A stretch of DNA of 31,073 bases, from IMG/VR virus record IMGVR_UViG_3300032181_000184, positions 1 through 31,073 of that record. One strand, 5' to 3'. This document shows positions 1 through 10,129 of this stretch, piece after piece. Source of the stretch: a virus. The notes under the pieces are model-generated. The model saw only the letters and a program-made list of their open reading frames with translations, made no database searches and was not told where the DNA came from. The stretch's first letter is position 1. Each line of letters opens with the position of its first letter. The position numbers and the translations under genes were made by a program.

Positions 1-56
1 CTCCTACGGCTCACTCCGCAGGAGACTATGTGAGAACATTTGGATCTTCTAGTTAA
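1..56 (+). CDS. 3' end of an upstream gene (partial)
   Basis: One forward frame is open from the first full codon at base 3 to a TAA at 54-56 and encodes a 17-residue tail ending in YVRTFGSSS. The other two forward frames close at 33 and 52 and look less protein-like. The late promoter starting at 62 lies just after this stop, which fits the end of a preceding structural gene. In T4-like cyanophages gp8 usually follows other baseplate wedge genes such as gp6 or gp7, so one of these is a natural guess, but too little sequence is present to identify it. Confidence 0.45.
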   Translation, partial: PTAHSAGDYVRTFGSSS

Positions 57-61
57 TTCAT

Positions 62-75
62 TATAAATATAAATA
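62..75 (+). promoter_or_regulatory. Tandem T4-type late promoter motif
   Basis: Two perfect copies of TATAAATA overlap here, at 62-69 and 68-75, sharing two bases. TATAAATA is the T4 late promoter -10 element recognised by the phage sigma factor gp55. Transcription would start about a dozen bases downstream and give a leader of roughly 25-35 nt before the gp8 start at 111. The doubling could strengthen the promoter or give two start sites six bases apart. Confidence 0.75.
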
Positions 76-97
76 ACCAAAGACAACAACGTTTCTA

Positions 98-104
98 AGA
101 GAGA
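98..104 (+). promoter_or_regulatory. Purine-rich ribosome binding site of gp8
   Basis: AGAGAGA lies six bases before the ATG at 111. It is a weak match to a Shine-Dalgarno core, but the same heptamer lies before the genes at 2045 and 14696, so it is probably a functional leader element of promoter-proximal genes in this phage. Confidence 0.45.
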
Positions 105-110
105 TTTTCA

Positions 111-1940
111 ATGGCCGCAATTATTTCAGATAAATTTCGCATTTTTAATGCGAAACAATTCCTAGAATCTCTATCTGAAGGCTCCTCCGATACGGGCAAC
201 GAGCGTACAAGAATGTACTTCTTTGTTGGTCGTCCTCAACGCTGGGATGCTTACGTAGAGATTTATAACCAGAACGCTACAGCGTTTGTAGAAGGCAACG
301 AAGTTTATGTTGGTGCCAACTATGCTGGCGCTACATTTAAAGGTGTCGTTAGAGCAGTATACGAGGATTCCCTCCTACTCTATAACATCGGTCCTTCTAC
401 CTCCAGCGTACCCGCAGCAGGTTCTACCCTCAAGGCATGGAACGGCACTGCAGACACTGGTGCTGAAGCAGTATCTGGCGTTTATCGCTACGCTACTGAG
501 GACGTACCCCCCGTACCTCTCGACAACCAAAAAGAAAAATTCGATCTGTATGACGACATCATCGCTGCTAAGCGTATTACTGATGAGTTCGCTCGTGCAG
601 TTATCCGTCGCTACAACTGGGATCTAGTTGCTAATCCCAAATTCGACATGTGGAAGCCAGACTACTCTGCTACCCCTGGTGGCGGTGGTCAAGTTGGTAA
701 GACCGCAGCAACTGGCGCTACCACTATTGGTGAAGCGAAGTTCTATGTAATCAACTCCCAGTACGAAGTATTCAAGTGCCTCTACAACGGTGAAACTCCT
801 GCCAACCCCTCTGGTCAGAACGCAACCGATGAGCCTAAGACTACTCCTTCTGCTGGTCAAGGTTCGTATGCTGGTGACATCTTCACCGAAGAGCCTGGCA
901 ACGCTGGTTACATTTGGAAGTACATGTACACCATTCCTACGAATGATGTTCTCCGCTTCCTCTCTACTGACTTCATGCCTATCGTTGCTGCATCCGATGC
1001 AACTCGTCAGGCAACTGAAGCAGCAGCAGTTGATGGTGGCATTAACGTTGCTCTAATTGAGAACGCTGGCGCTAACCTCCCTAACGGCACCCACTATGCT
1101 CCTATCCTCGGTGATGGTACTGGTGGTAAGGTTCAGATCACTGTAACCGCTCAAGCAATCTCCTCGGTAACTGTTACCGATGCTGGTTCTGGTTACACCT
1201 ATGCATCTGTTGCACTTAAGACTGGTACTGGTAGCGGTGCTACTGCATATGGTCTGTTTAGCGATGCTGGTCTAACCGCTTCTGTAACTGTTGGTGCTGC
1301 TGCTGTTGGTGCTGTTGAAGTTGTTCTTCCTCCACAAGGCGGTCACGGTGCTGACATGGAGTTGGAATTGAATGCTAAGCGTATCATGACCAACATCCGT
1401 CTAACCTACGCTGAAGGTTCTGGCGACTTCCCCGTTGACAACGACTTCCGTCGTATTGGTATCCTTAAGGATCCATATGTCTTCGGTAGCACCACCTTCG
1501 CAACCGTCGATACCGTTAACGGTCTGTACGCAGTCAAGTTGAACAATGCTTCTTCTGACTTCCAGCCTGACGAAACTATCGAGCAGAGCGTAACTGGTGG
1601 TACTGCAAGAGGCACCGTTGTTTCTTGGACTCTCGACAGTGGTTCGACCACCGAAGGTGTTCTCAAGTACATCCAGTCTCCTGACCTCCACTCCGATTCG
1701 GGTGTTGTCCGTGCGTTCGAGAGCAATGCAGGTAATGCAATCACTGGCACTACCTCGCTAACCTCTGCAAACGTTGACACTGGCGATAACAGCAACGTCC
1801 TTGGCGTTCAGTTCGCAAGTGGTCTTGCAAACCCTGAGATCGCTGCTAACTCTGGTGAGATGATTTACGTTGAGAACCGTCGTCTAATCACCCGTGCTCC
1901 TGACCAGATTGAAGACATCAAACTCGTCATCGAGTTCTGA
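111..1940 (+). CDS. gp8: Baseplate wedge subunit gp8
   Basis: This 609-residue protein has the N-terminus typical of cyanophage gp8: MAAIISDKFRIFNAKQFLES, then a YFFVGRP motif and a W-D-A-Y-V-E-I strand. In T4, gp8 is a 334-residue dimeric component of each baseplate wedge that links the wedge core to peripheral proteins; it acts in the virion and is made late. The extra length here comes partly from a Gly/Thr-rich insert near residues 340-405 with an AGSGYTYASV motif, a module repeated in three other proteins of this window. The C-terminus, with a YVENRRLITRAPDQIEDIKLV block, is also gp8-like. The gene is monocistronic, with a tandem late promoter upstream and a strong terminator just after its stop. 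Codons ending in C (AAC, TTC, ATC) are frequent compared with the next gene, which fits high expression. Identification is by recognised family sequence. Confidence 0.88.
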   Translation: MAAIISDKFRIFNAKQFLESLSEGSSDTGNERTRMYFFVGRPQRWDAYVEIYNQNATAFVEGNEVYVGANYAGATFKGVVRAVYEDSLLLYNIGPSTSSVPAAGSTLKAWNGTADTGAEAVSGVYRYATEDVPPVPLDNQKEKFDLYDDIIAAKRITDEFARAVIRRYNWDLVANPKFDMWKPDYSATPGGGGQVGKTAATGATTIGEAKFYVINSQYEVFKCLYNGETPANPSGQNATDEPKTTPSAGQGSYAGDIFTEEPGNAGYIWKYMYTIPTNDVLRFLSTDFMPIVAASDATRQATEAAAVDGGINVALIENAGANLPNGTHYAPILGDGTGGKVQITVTAQAISSVTVTDAGSGYTYASVALKTGTGSGATAYGLFSDAGLTASVTVGAAAVGAVEVVLPPQGGHGADMELELNAKRIMTNIRLTYAEGSGDFPVDNDFRRIGILKDPYVFGSTTFATVDTVNGLYAVKLNNASSDFQPDETIEQSVTGGTARGTVVSWTLDSGSTTEGVLKYIQSPDLHSDSGVVRAFESNAGNAITGTTSLTSANVDTGDNSNVLGVQFASGLANPEIAANSGEMIYVENRRLITRAPDQIEDIKLVIEF

Positions 1941-1962
1941 TCTCCTCAAACATATCTTTCAG

Positions 1963-1991
1963 ATCCCCCGAGAAATCGGGGGATTTTTTTT
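1963..1991 (+). terminator. Intrinsic terminator after gp8
   Basis: A perfect 9-bp stem, ATCCCCCGA paired with TCGGGGGAT, is closed by a GAAA loop of the stable GNRA class (1972-1975). A run of eight T residues at 1984-1991 follows. It lies 22 bases after the gp8 stop and just before the next late promoter, so it should isolate the gp8 transcript from the following unit. It is the only clear intrinsic terminator I see in the window. Confidence 0.92.
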
Positions 1992-1998
1992 ATCCCTG

Positions 1999-2005
1999 CT
2001 AAATA
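1999..2005 (+). promoter_or_regulatory. Late promoter motif CTAAATA
   Basis: CTAAATA, a cyanomyovirus variant of the T4 late promoter box, begins eight bases after the terminator T-run. It is about 40 bases upstream of the start at 2045. The terminator/promoter pairing supports a new transcription unit here. Confidence 0.6.
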
Positions 2006-2027
2006 ATAGAGGGAAACAGGATCAACT

Positions 2028-2034
2028 AGAGAGA
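2028..2034 (+). promoter_or_regulatory. AGAGAGA leader element
   Basis: The heptamer AGAGAGA lies ten bases before the ATG at 2045. It matches the element before gp8 (98-104) and the one before the gene at 14696. It is a likely weak ribosome binding site. Confidence 0.4.
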
Positions 2035-2044
2035 CTCATTTACG

Positions 2045-5000
2045 ATGCCACAGAAGACTAACCTAAACGTATCTCCATATTTTGATGATTTTGATGCTGA
2101 TAAGAATTTTTATAAGGTTCTTTTCAGACCTGGATATTCTGTGCAGACTAGGGAATTAACATCCCTTCAGTCTATCTTACAAAATCAGATAGAAAGTTAC
2201 GGCAAATATAGATTTAAACAAGGACAACTGGTAATTCCTGGTGAGGTGGGTCTGAACAACAGACTCAATTTTGTTAAACTGTCTTCTGTTTCCGAAGTTG
2301 CTGTAAATGAGAATGGTGGCATCGTCTATAAAAAATATGATATCAAGCAACTAATTGGTTCTACTTTAAGAGGTATTAACTCTGGTGTTACTGCTGTAGT
2401 AGTAGAAGTCAAGTATGCTACAACAGATTCTGCAGATCTCATTTTTGTAAATTACGTCAACAGTGGAGATGATGGCAACGAGTCTACATTCAGACAAGGT
2501 GAAACTCTAGAAGTTGTTGGTGGTGTTAATACCCCATTACTAGTTGTTGGTACTGATGGTAGTGTTCTCCCAACAACCATTGAAGTAGAGGATCCAGATA
2601 CTGGAGATATTACAAGTCTCAGCAGTCCTGCAATGGGATATGCGACTGCACTGAAAGTAGAAGAAGGTATTTACTTCGTTAACGGATTTTTTGTCCGCAA
2701 TGACGAGCAATTGATTGTTCTTAATGATTACTATGATAGAGCTTCTGTAAAGGTAGGTTTTACTATCGTAGAAGATATCATCACTCCAGAGGAGGATGCT
2801 TCTCTATATGACAATGCTAGAGGATTCTCTAATTCTTCTGCTCCTGGCGCTCATAGACTAAAAATTAGTCTAGAACTCAAAAAATTTGATTATAACGCAC
2901 TAACTGACAAAAACTTCATCCAAATTATTCAAATTAAGAATGGTGTAGTTGAAAAACAGGTTAAACCTGCAGACTATAGTCTGTTAGAAGAAACTCTTGC
3001 TAGAAGAACTTATGATGAGTCTGGAGATTATGTTATTAAAGATTTTACTATTGACGTAAGAGAATTTTTCCAACGCAATAATAACAACGGTTTATATAAG
3101 CAAGGAGATGACGGTCTAGTTAAAGGTATGTCTGCTACGGATGCAGAAGCAAAACTAGTCGCAAGCGTAAGTCCTGGTAAGGCATATGTTCGTGGATTTG
3201 AGATTGTAAACAAAGAAGTCAAGTATCTTAATATCGATAAAGCAAGAGATACTTTGACTAGAGATAATGTAACTATCAAGTCTAGAGGATCATCTTCTTT
3301 TAAAATTAGTAATGTTTACGGTAGCGTACCTCTCAATACAGTTGCTGGAGAACTCACCGCATTCCCAGATGTATTTTTAAATACCACATTCAATGATGGT
3401 AGTATTGGACTTAATGGACTTGAAGGAGAGACTTCTTACAAATTCACGTTAGACAGACGCTCTAAAGAATTTGGATTGGACAAGGGCGTCAAGACAGTAA
3501 TGATCTCTGTTACTGATGGCAGACCTCTTCCAGTAACCAAAGATCAATTCCCAACTACTCTATGGTACGTGAAGTCGAGAAGTGGAAACACACCAACCTC
3601 TGCTGGTAGTGTAGAAGTTATTGCATTCTCCACGGCAAATGATATTAATGTAGCAGGAACATCTAGTTTCTTTGTAGAGGCAACATTATTTGGAGAGAGA
3701 TCTGTACTTGATGAGTATTTTGTAGAATATGATGATGGAGATCCATCTAAGTATAGAATGCTGTATATGTCAGAATCTGACATTTTGCCACCAGATGGAT
3801 ATACTCCAGATCTGACTTTTGGTAGACTTGTTAATTACACGAATACAATTACTCCAACCGTTGGTGTAGTAAAACCAAAAGACTTCACTCTTTCTGATAG
3901 ACCATCTGGATTTAATCAAGATACTGACAAAATTATTTCTAGAGGTAAGTCTGGAGTTAACTCCCAACCATATAGTGGTATCTTTAATTTTGGATACTTT
4001 AATCCAACATTCTTTACTAAAATTACATTAGAATCTGCTCCATCCGAAGGATTTAATTCTGGTAAGTATATCTATGGTAAGCAGAGTAATGCTGTTGGTG
4101 TTATTGAAAATGATCTCTCTGGAAACTATAGTAGTGGTACAACTCTTTTCGTAACTTCTGTTGCTGGTCAATTTGTTTCTGGAGAGACCATTTTTGACGA
4201 ACAAGGATACTCAACTAAGATCGCAAAAGACAATACCATTTCACATTTCATTTGCACCAAGCGTGGAACTGGATATGGTGATGATGCATCTACTTCGATT
4301 TATGTAAATGGTAATGAACTTAATAATGCAAAGGTTGCTCCAAGAGTTGCTGGACAGGGTATCTATAAAATTGATATTCTAGATCGATCTTCTCTAAGAG
4401 AAACTTTTATTGCACCTCCAGAAGTAGTAGCATATCCTTTACAAGATAATGAAGCAAATAGTCCAACGATCATTCCTGTACTATTCAAGAATACTGTCTT
4501 AACATATACACCACAAAATATTAAATCACTTCAATCTACGTACAACAATTATAAATTTACTGCTGATGTAGATTTCTCTAAGACAAATTATTCTGAATAC
4601 AAACCAATTACTAATTTTAGTTTCTCTGGTAAGCAGGGATCTAATTTTGTAGAGTGTAGTGGTTTTGGTGCAAACCTTGCTAAAGATCTTGTGCAAGGTG
4701 ATGTAATTCAATATACTGACGATAATGATAATATCGTTAGAAATATCGTTCAATGGACTAGTGATGCAGAAGGAACTATCAAATCTAGAATTTACCTAAC
4801 ATACACACTAAAAGATACTGTAACTAATGTATCTGTTGTTAGAGTTAGACCTCTCGTATCTAATGTAAATTCTTCGTTGGTCTTCCCAACAGGAAGTAAG
4901 CAAATTTCTTCTTTGATCAATGATACTTCTGATACTAAGATCAGATATTATGTCAGAAAGGATTTTACTGCAGACCTGAACGCTGCTGGTGGTGCTGTAA

Positions 5001-8000
5001 CATTTACAGCACAACTACCTGTAGGATTCCAGAGATTTATCACTTATAATGAAAATTCTTATGTCTTAACAGTTCTGTCTAAGGGTGATTCCTCTGTAGT
5101 AAATAACGGCGATATCGTTTATATCGATCCAAAGTATGTAACTATCAATTCTTCTACTTCAGACAACACTGGTGTTACTGCTGGATCTCTTGTTATTCAA
5201 ATGCCAGCAGATTTCTTTGGTACAGGTTTGACCACATATCCTAAACTGAAGTTGTCTGCCACAGTTGAAATTGACAAAGCAAAACCAAGATTAAAAACAG
5301 CGATTAGAAATCAACGAATTGTAATTATTTCTGGTGGGGACCGTGTTATTCCTTTGCGTGGTTCTGACTACGATGGTGTTGCAACCTCTATCGTATCTTA
5401 TGCAGATGCATTTAAACTGAGATATGTATATGAAGGTTCTTCAACTACACCTCCTGATGTTGATTCTTCTGGTTCTCTAATTAGTGGTACTGATGTAACT
5501 TATAAGTTCTCCTTTGATGATGGACAAAGAGATACCCTATATGATGTCTCTAGGTTGGTTCTCAAACCAGGATTTGAACCTACCCAAGGTCAATTAGTTG
5601 TAGCATTCGATTACTTCGAGCATTCTTCTGGTGATTTCTGTACCGTAGATTCTTACATTCATGAAGCAGGTGTAGAGGGCAGTGAAGTACCTTCATTCAA
5701 CTCGTCTGTACATGGTATTGTTTCGTTGAAAGATGTTCTTGATTTCAGACCTAAGGTAGATTCTACCACTACTGTTACAGGTTTCCAAGACGTTTCTATT
5801 CTATCCAATCCTTCTGGTGCTAGTTATATTAATTTTGTTGGAGATTCTGGTGTTACTGCACTTGCTCCAGCATCTGATCCTGCTTTAGAATATACTATGT
5901 CCTTCAGTGAGACGCAGTTCTTAGATCGTATTGATGGTATCTTCTTGAATAAAAAAGGAGAATTTGTTGTCAAGAAAGGAAATGCTTCTCTCAACCCAGC
6001 AAAACCAGATAATGTGGATGATGCAATTACTATTGCATACTTACATATTCCAGCGTTTACTAAGAGTAATAAAGACGTACGTATTGTTCCTGTAGACAAT
6101 CGTCGCTATACAATGCGTGACATTGGTAAACTAGAGAAGCGCATTGAGCGTCTTGAGTATTACACTACGTTAAGCATTCTAGAGCAACAGACTCTAAACA
6201 TGCAGATTAAAGACAATGTAGGTTTTGATAGATTTAAGTCTGGATTTATTGTAGACAACTTTGAAGGTCATGGAATTGGTAATCTAATTTCTCCAGACTA
6301 CAGATGTTCTATTGATACTCAGCAGTCTGTATTACGTCCTTCTGTTAGAGAAAATAGTTTCAATTTAGAAGAAGTAAATACTAGAAACGACCAAAGATTG
6401 ATTTCTGGTTATGTTAACAACAATGGCGTTGTAACACTGCCATATACTTCTCTCAGGTTACTTGGTAATGAATTTGCAACTAAGACTATCAATCCAAATC
6501 CTTTTGTAGTCATTCAATATGTTGGTGATTGTCGCATTTCTCCAACCATTGATCAGTGGTATAATACTGAGATTGCACCTCTCGCTCTAAACACAAACAC
6601 TAATCACTATTCCATTTTCCAAGCAAAATCTGATGTAAAAGAATCCATTGGATCGATCTTTAACTCTTTCATTGTTAATTGGACTGGATCTGATTCTTCG
6701 TTGATGTCCATCAACTCTTTTGCAACCGTAACTTCTGACAAAGTTGACTCTTTTGTCCAGAAAGCAAATATTGCAAGTTCTTCCAATGTAAACCCACAGA
6801 ATAATGAAATTGCCAAAGGTGTATCTACAAAGACTATCAACGGCACTAAAGTATCTTCTTCTCTAGAATTCTTTGCTCGTTCTATTCCAGTCTTCTTTAA
6901 AGTTCAAAGATTGAAAGCGGACACCAAGTTGAATGTGTTTATTGATGGTAGAAATGTAAACGCATGGGCAATTCCAGATAGTAACTTCAGTGGTATCGCT
7001 GGCAACTCTTTAACAACATTTGGTTCTGAATTAAGAACTAATTCCAATGGAGATCTCAGTGGTTTGTTACTAATTCCTGCAGGTTATGAACCAGTTTCAA
7101 ACTCTAGGTGGACAGGATCTGCAGATAGTGTAACATACAATGGTGCTTCCGAAGAAATCTATATCGCTTCTGGTGAAAAGACTATTACGTTCACAGATGC
7201 AGTAGATTACTCTAACAAGTCTACATCAAATTCTTATGCAGACGTGATTTTCTATTCTACTGGTATCCTTCCAGAGAATCCTTCTTCAATTATTTCTACA
7301 TCTGCTGCTTATTTCAAAGCAAATGAAGGTGTTCAGTCTGTAAATAGCAATACAGATCAAGAAGTTAAACCAAATCCACTTGCACAAACCTTTAAGGTTG
7401 AGAACTTTAGTGGTGGTTGTTTTGTAACGGGCGTTGATTTATTCTTCCAGAATAAAGATACTTCTATTCCCATCAAAACCTACCTAACAAATATTGACAC
7501 TGGAAAACCAGGCAAGCATGTAATCCCAGGTTCTACTTCCATTAAGTATCCTGAGACATATCTAAAGATCTTTGTTACTGGTGATAATGATACCATTTCT
7601 GTTAAGAAGGGAGAGTTTGTAAAAGGATCTTCTACTAATGCATCTGGTCCTATCCTAAGGGTATTTGATAAAAACAACATCCAAGTTGGTGATGAAAACT
7701 CAATTCAGTTGCAACTAAACAAAGAGCAAGTTTACACTCTTGTTCTAGAAAACCATAATGGCATCTCATTTGTTCCTAACGAGCAACTTATTATTCCTTC
7801 AGTAACTGAATTTAATAACACCAGAAATAAAGAAGTTATTATTAATATTGCCAAAGACTCTGGTAAATTGGTAGACCTCAAAGTAGAGCAGGTTGGTTCT
7901 AATTATGAAACTGCTGCTGTCACTATTGAAAGTCCACAACTTCCAGGTGGATCTACTGCAACTGGTAACGTGTTCGTTTCGGAAGGCAAGATCTATGCTT

Positions 8001-10129
8001 CCGAATTAGTCCTTTCTGGACGTGGTTATACCGAGGCACCTTCAGTTGTTATTAAAGGTGTAGGTCTGGGTGCTGGTGATGCTGTCATTACGTCTAAAAT
8101 CGAGATCGACACCCCTGCAGTAAGAATGGGTGTTGCAACTGATGCAAACGCAGATACCCCATCTACGATTCCAACCCACTTTGATTTCGAGCATCCTGTA
8201 TATCTACAGAATGACACTGAGTATGCTCTAGTTGTAGAGACTGATTCTATCGAATATGATCTCTGGGTATCTAGACTCGGTGAAACCGAGGTTGCCACAA
8301 GCACCACTGTCAACTCCCAACCATTACTTGGTTCTGTTTACAAGTCTCAGAATATTGACAATTGGACAGAAGATCTGTTTGAAGATATCAAGTTTACTCT
8401 TTACAGAGCAGAATTTGATACTAGTGTTAAAGCAAATCTTCTCCTCACTACTGAAGATCTTGGTTATGAAAAACTTGCTTCGGCTCCATTTGAAACTAGT
8501 GTAAGATCTAGTTCCAATGCAACTTCTGATTTGTTCAAGAACAATAATACATTAGTAAAAGTTTACCACAGAGATCATGGTTTTGAAGATGCTGGTATGT
8601 CTTCTGTATACTTTAGAGGATCTGAAGACGTTGGCGGTATCTCTTCTACTGTATTGAATGCAAAACTATTTGATGTCAAAAACTCTGGTCTTGATTCTTA
8701 TGTTATTGAAATGCCAACTAGAGCAGGATCTAGTTTGTTTGGTGGTGGCGATTCTGTATTTGCAACATATAACAGAAAATATGAAAAACTTTATGCCCAA
8801 ATTTCTTACTTACAATTAGAAGGAACTACTATTGATACCGAGGTAGAAACTACCAATATCACTGCTTTAGATTCTAATTCTGTTAACTTCCCTTCGTATA
8901 CACAATCTGCATATGAGAGGACTTTCTTAAACCAAGAGCATTATTTTACTAATCAAAAAATTATTGCATCTAGAATTAATTCTACTTTGAATGCTATTGA
9001 CAGATCGTTGACTTATAAAGTTAACATGACTTCTAATGTTTCTTACCTGTCTCCAGTAATTGATCTGAATATTGCTTCAGTTAAAACTTCTACTAATAGA
9101 ATTGACAACTCTACAGGTCAGGAGAAGAGATTTGGCAAGAAGTATCAGAAACTGTCATTCAGTCCTCTATACAATTTGGGTGTAAGTATTATTCCATCAA
9201 ATGCTGATACTAGTGTTCTAGTTCCTGGAGTACAGATTGAAGGAGTCACTTCAAAAGCAACTGGAACATTGCTATCATATGACAGCAACATTTGTTTAGT
9301 TGCATTGTCTTCTTCTGTAGTATTCAAGGTTGGCGAAAGTCTAGTTACTAAGAGTGCAGATGGCATTGCGTTATCTGGAATTGCTCTATCTGCTAATACT
9401 ATCTCCGAACAGAAATTTAATTTCACAGAAGGAACTAATGTATTTGGATACTTCCCATCCAACTTTAATTTTAACTATGCCAATATTATTGATGGCACAG
9501 TAATTTCTTGGGATGCTGATGATAAGGAGTTGATTGTTGAAAATCCATATGCTCCTATCAACAATAATTACGAAGGAGCTATTCTTAAAGATAGTCCTTT
9601 TGTAAGAACGCAAGAAAACCAAGCGTCTGATATCTTTAGAGTTGGTGACATTATTAAGTCTCAAGATGATTATTATGTAACTGTAAATGGAATGTCATTT
9701 GAAAATGGTGTTGACTTTACTTCAGAAACAGACTCTAGAAATAGTTCTTCTCTTGCTAAGTATGTAACAAAAGAAGTTTCAATCAATGAACCAGGAACTT
9801 CTATTAATGTCAAGATGACTGTAAATGTTAAAGAAAGAGAAAATATCCAAGTCTTGTTTAAGACTAAGGAGTCTTCTGCTCAACTCAACTTTGAAGACAT
9901 TAATTGGACATACTTCAATGGTAATGGATTGTCTGACAATGATGATCTAGCAACTGCAGAAAATTCTATCTCCGCAGTTGCTGAAGATCAGTCTTCTTAT
10001 CAGGAATATGAATTTAGTGTTCAGGATGTTTCCGAGTTCACTTCATTTGCTATTAAAGTAGTTATGAAATCTTCCGACCCAGCGTACGCACCTAAAATTC
10101 AAGATCTGCGTGTAGTCGCTTCCTACTGA
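2045..10129 (+). CDS. Giant DUF4815 virion structural protein
   Basis: This 2694-residue protein begins with the DUF4815-type block seen in cyanophage structural proteins: YFDDFDADKNFYKVLFRPGY, then QTRELTSLQSILQNQIESYG and a KQGQLVIPGEV motif. A short predicted coiled coil (MRDIGKLEKRIERLEYYTTL) lies near residues 1355-1375. A later PLAQTFKVENFSGGCFVTGV block (about residues 1780-1800) and an HFDFEHPVYLQNDTEYALVV block (about 2045-2065) are also typical of the family. A GxGY-type beta module, with RGYTEAPSVVIKG, sits between them near residues 1945-2020 and looks inserted. No enzymatic motif or membrane segment is visible. The position right after gp8 and the size suggest a baseplate-peripheral protein that may replace T4 gp9/gp10-type components; that role is inference. 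Its stop codon overlaps the next start by one base, implying translational coupling. Confidence 0.82.
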   Translation: MPQKTNLNVSPYFDDFDADKNFYKVLFRPGYSVQTRELTSLQSILQNQIESYGKYRFKQGQLVIPGEVGLNNRLNFVKLSSVSEVAVNENGGIVYKKYDIKQLIGSTLRGINSGVTAVVVEVKYATTDSADLIFVNYVNSGDDGNESTFRQGETLEVVGGVNTPLLVVGTDGSVLPTTIEVEDPDTGDITSLSSPAMGYATALKVEEGIYFVNGFFVRNDEQLIVLNDYYDRASVKVGFTIVEDIITPEEDASLYDNARGFSNSSAPGAHRLKISLELKKFDYNALTDKNFIQIIQIKNGVVEKQVKPADYSLLEETLARRTYDESGDYVIKDFTIDVREFFQRNNNNGLYKQGDDGLVKGMSATDAEAKLVASVSPGKAYVRGFEIVNKEVKYLNIDKARDTLTRDNVTIKSRGSSSFKISNVYGSVPLNTVAGELTAFPDVFLNTTFNDGSIGLNGLEGETSYKFTLDRRSKEFGLDKGVKTVMISVTDGRPLPVTKDQFPTTLWYVKSRSGNTPTSAGSVEVIAFSTANDINVAGTSSFFVEATLFGERSVLDEYFVEYDDGDPSKYRMLYMSESDILPPDGYTPDLTFGRLVNYTNTITPTVGVVKPKDFTLSDRPSGFNQDTDKIISRGKSGVNSQPYSGIFNFGYFNPTFFTKITLESAPSEGFNSGKYIYGKQSNAVGVIENDLSGNYSSGTTLFVTSVAGQFVSGETIFDEQGYSTKIAKDNTISHFICTKRGTGYGDDASTSIYVNGNELNNAKVAPRVAGQGIYKIDILDRSSLRETFIAPPEVVAYPLQDNEANSPTIIPVLFKNTVLTYTPQNIKSLQSTYNNYKFTADVDFSKTNYSEYKPITNFSFSGKQGSNFVECSGFGANLAKDLVQGDVIQYTDDNDNIVRNIVQWTSDAEGTIKSRIYLTYTLKDTVTNVSVVRVRPLVSNVNSSLVFPTGSKQISSLINDTSDTKIRYYVRKDFTADLNAAGGAVTFTAQLPVGFQRFITYNENSYVLTVLSKGDSSVVNNGDIVYIDPKYVTINSSTSDNTGVTAGSLVIQMPADFFGTGLTTYPKLKLSATVEIDKAKPRLKTAIRNQRIVIISGGDRVIPLRGSDYDGVATSIVSYADAFKLRYVYEGSSTTPPDVDSSGSLISGTDVTYKFSFDDGQRDTLYDVSRLVLKPGFEPTQGQLVVAFDYFEHSSGDFCTVDSYIHEAGVEGSEVPSFNSSVHGIVSLKDVLDFRPKVDSTTTVTGFQDVSILSNPSGASYINFVGDSGVTALAPASDPALEYTMSFSETQFLDRIDGIFLNKKGEFVVKKGNASLNPAKPDNVDDAITIAYLHIPAFTKSNKDVRIVPVDNRRYTMRDIGKLEKRIERLEYYTTLSILEQQTLNMQIKDNVGFDRFKSGFIVDNFEGHGIGNLISPDYRCSIDTQQSVLRPSVRENSFNLEEVNTRNDQRLISGYVNNNGVVTLPYTSLRLLGNEFATKTINPNPFVVIQYVGDCRISPTIDQWYNTEIAPLALNTNTNHYSIFQAKSDVKESIGSIFNSFIVNWTGSDSSLMSINSFATVTSDKVDSFVQKANIASSSNVNPQNNEIAKGVSTKTINGTKVSSSLEFFARSIPVFFKVQRLKADTKLNVFIDGRNVNAWAIPDSNFSGIAGNSLTTFGSELRTNSNGDLSGLLLIPAGYEPVSNSRWTGSADSVTYNGASEEIYIASGEKTITFTDAVDYSNKSTSNSYADVIFYSTGILPENPSSIISTSAAYFKANEGVQSVNSNTDQEVKPNPLAQTFKVENFSGGCFVTGVDLFFQNKDTSIPIKTYLTNIDTGKPGKHVIPGSTSIKYPETYLKIFVTGDNDTISVKKGEFVKGSSTNASGPILRVFDKNNIQVGDENSIQLQLNKEQVYTLVLENHNGISFVPNEQLIIPSVTEFNNTRNKEVIINIAKDSGKLVDLKVEQVGSNYETAAVTIESPQLPGGSTATGNVFVSEGKIYASELVLSGRGYTEAPSVVIKGVGLGAGDAVITSKIEIDTPAVRMGVATDANADTPSTIPTHFDFEHPVYLQNDTEYALVVETDSIEYDLWVSRLGETEVATSTTVNSQPLLGSVYKSQNIDNWTEDLFEDIKFTLYRAEFDTSVKANLLLTTEDLGYEKLASAPFETSVRSSSNATSDLFKNNNTLVKVYHRDHGFEDAGMSSVYFRGSEDVGGISSTVLNAKLFDVKNSGLDSYVIEMPTRAGSSLFGGGDSVFATYNRKYEKLYAQISYLQLEGTTIDTEVETTNITALDSNSVNFPSYTQSAYERTFLNQEHYFTNQKIIASRINSTLNAIDRSLTYKVNMTSNVSYLSPVIDLNIASVKTSTNRIDNSTGQEKRFGKKYQKLSFSPLYNLGVSIIPSNADTSVLVPGVQIEGVTSKATGTLLSYDSNICLVALSSSVVFKVGESLVTKSADGIALSGIALSANTISEQKFNFTEGTNVFGYFPSNFNFNYANIIDGTVISWDADDKELIVENPYAPINNNYEGAILKDSPFVRTQENQASDIFRVGDIIKSQDDYYVTVNGMSFENGVDFTSETDSRNSSSLAKYVTKEVSINEPGTSINVKMTVNVKERENIQVLFKTKESSAQLNFEDINWTYFNGNGLSDNDDLATAENSISAVAEDQSSYQEYEFSVQDVSEFTSFAIKVVMKSSDPAYAPKIQDLRVVASY

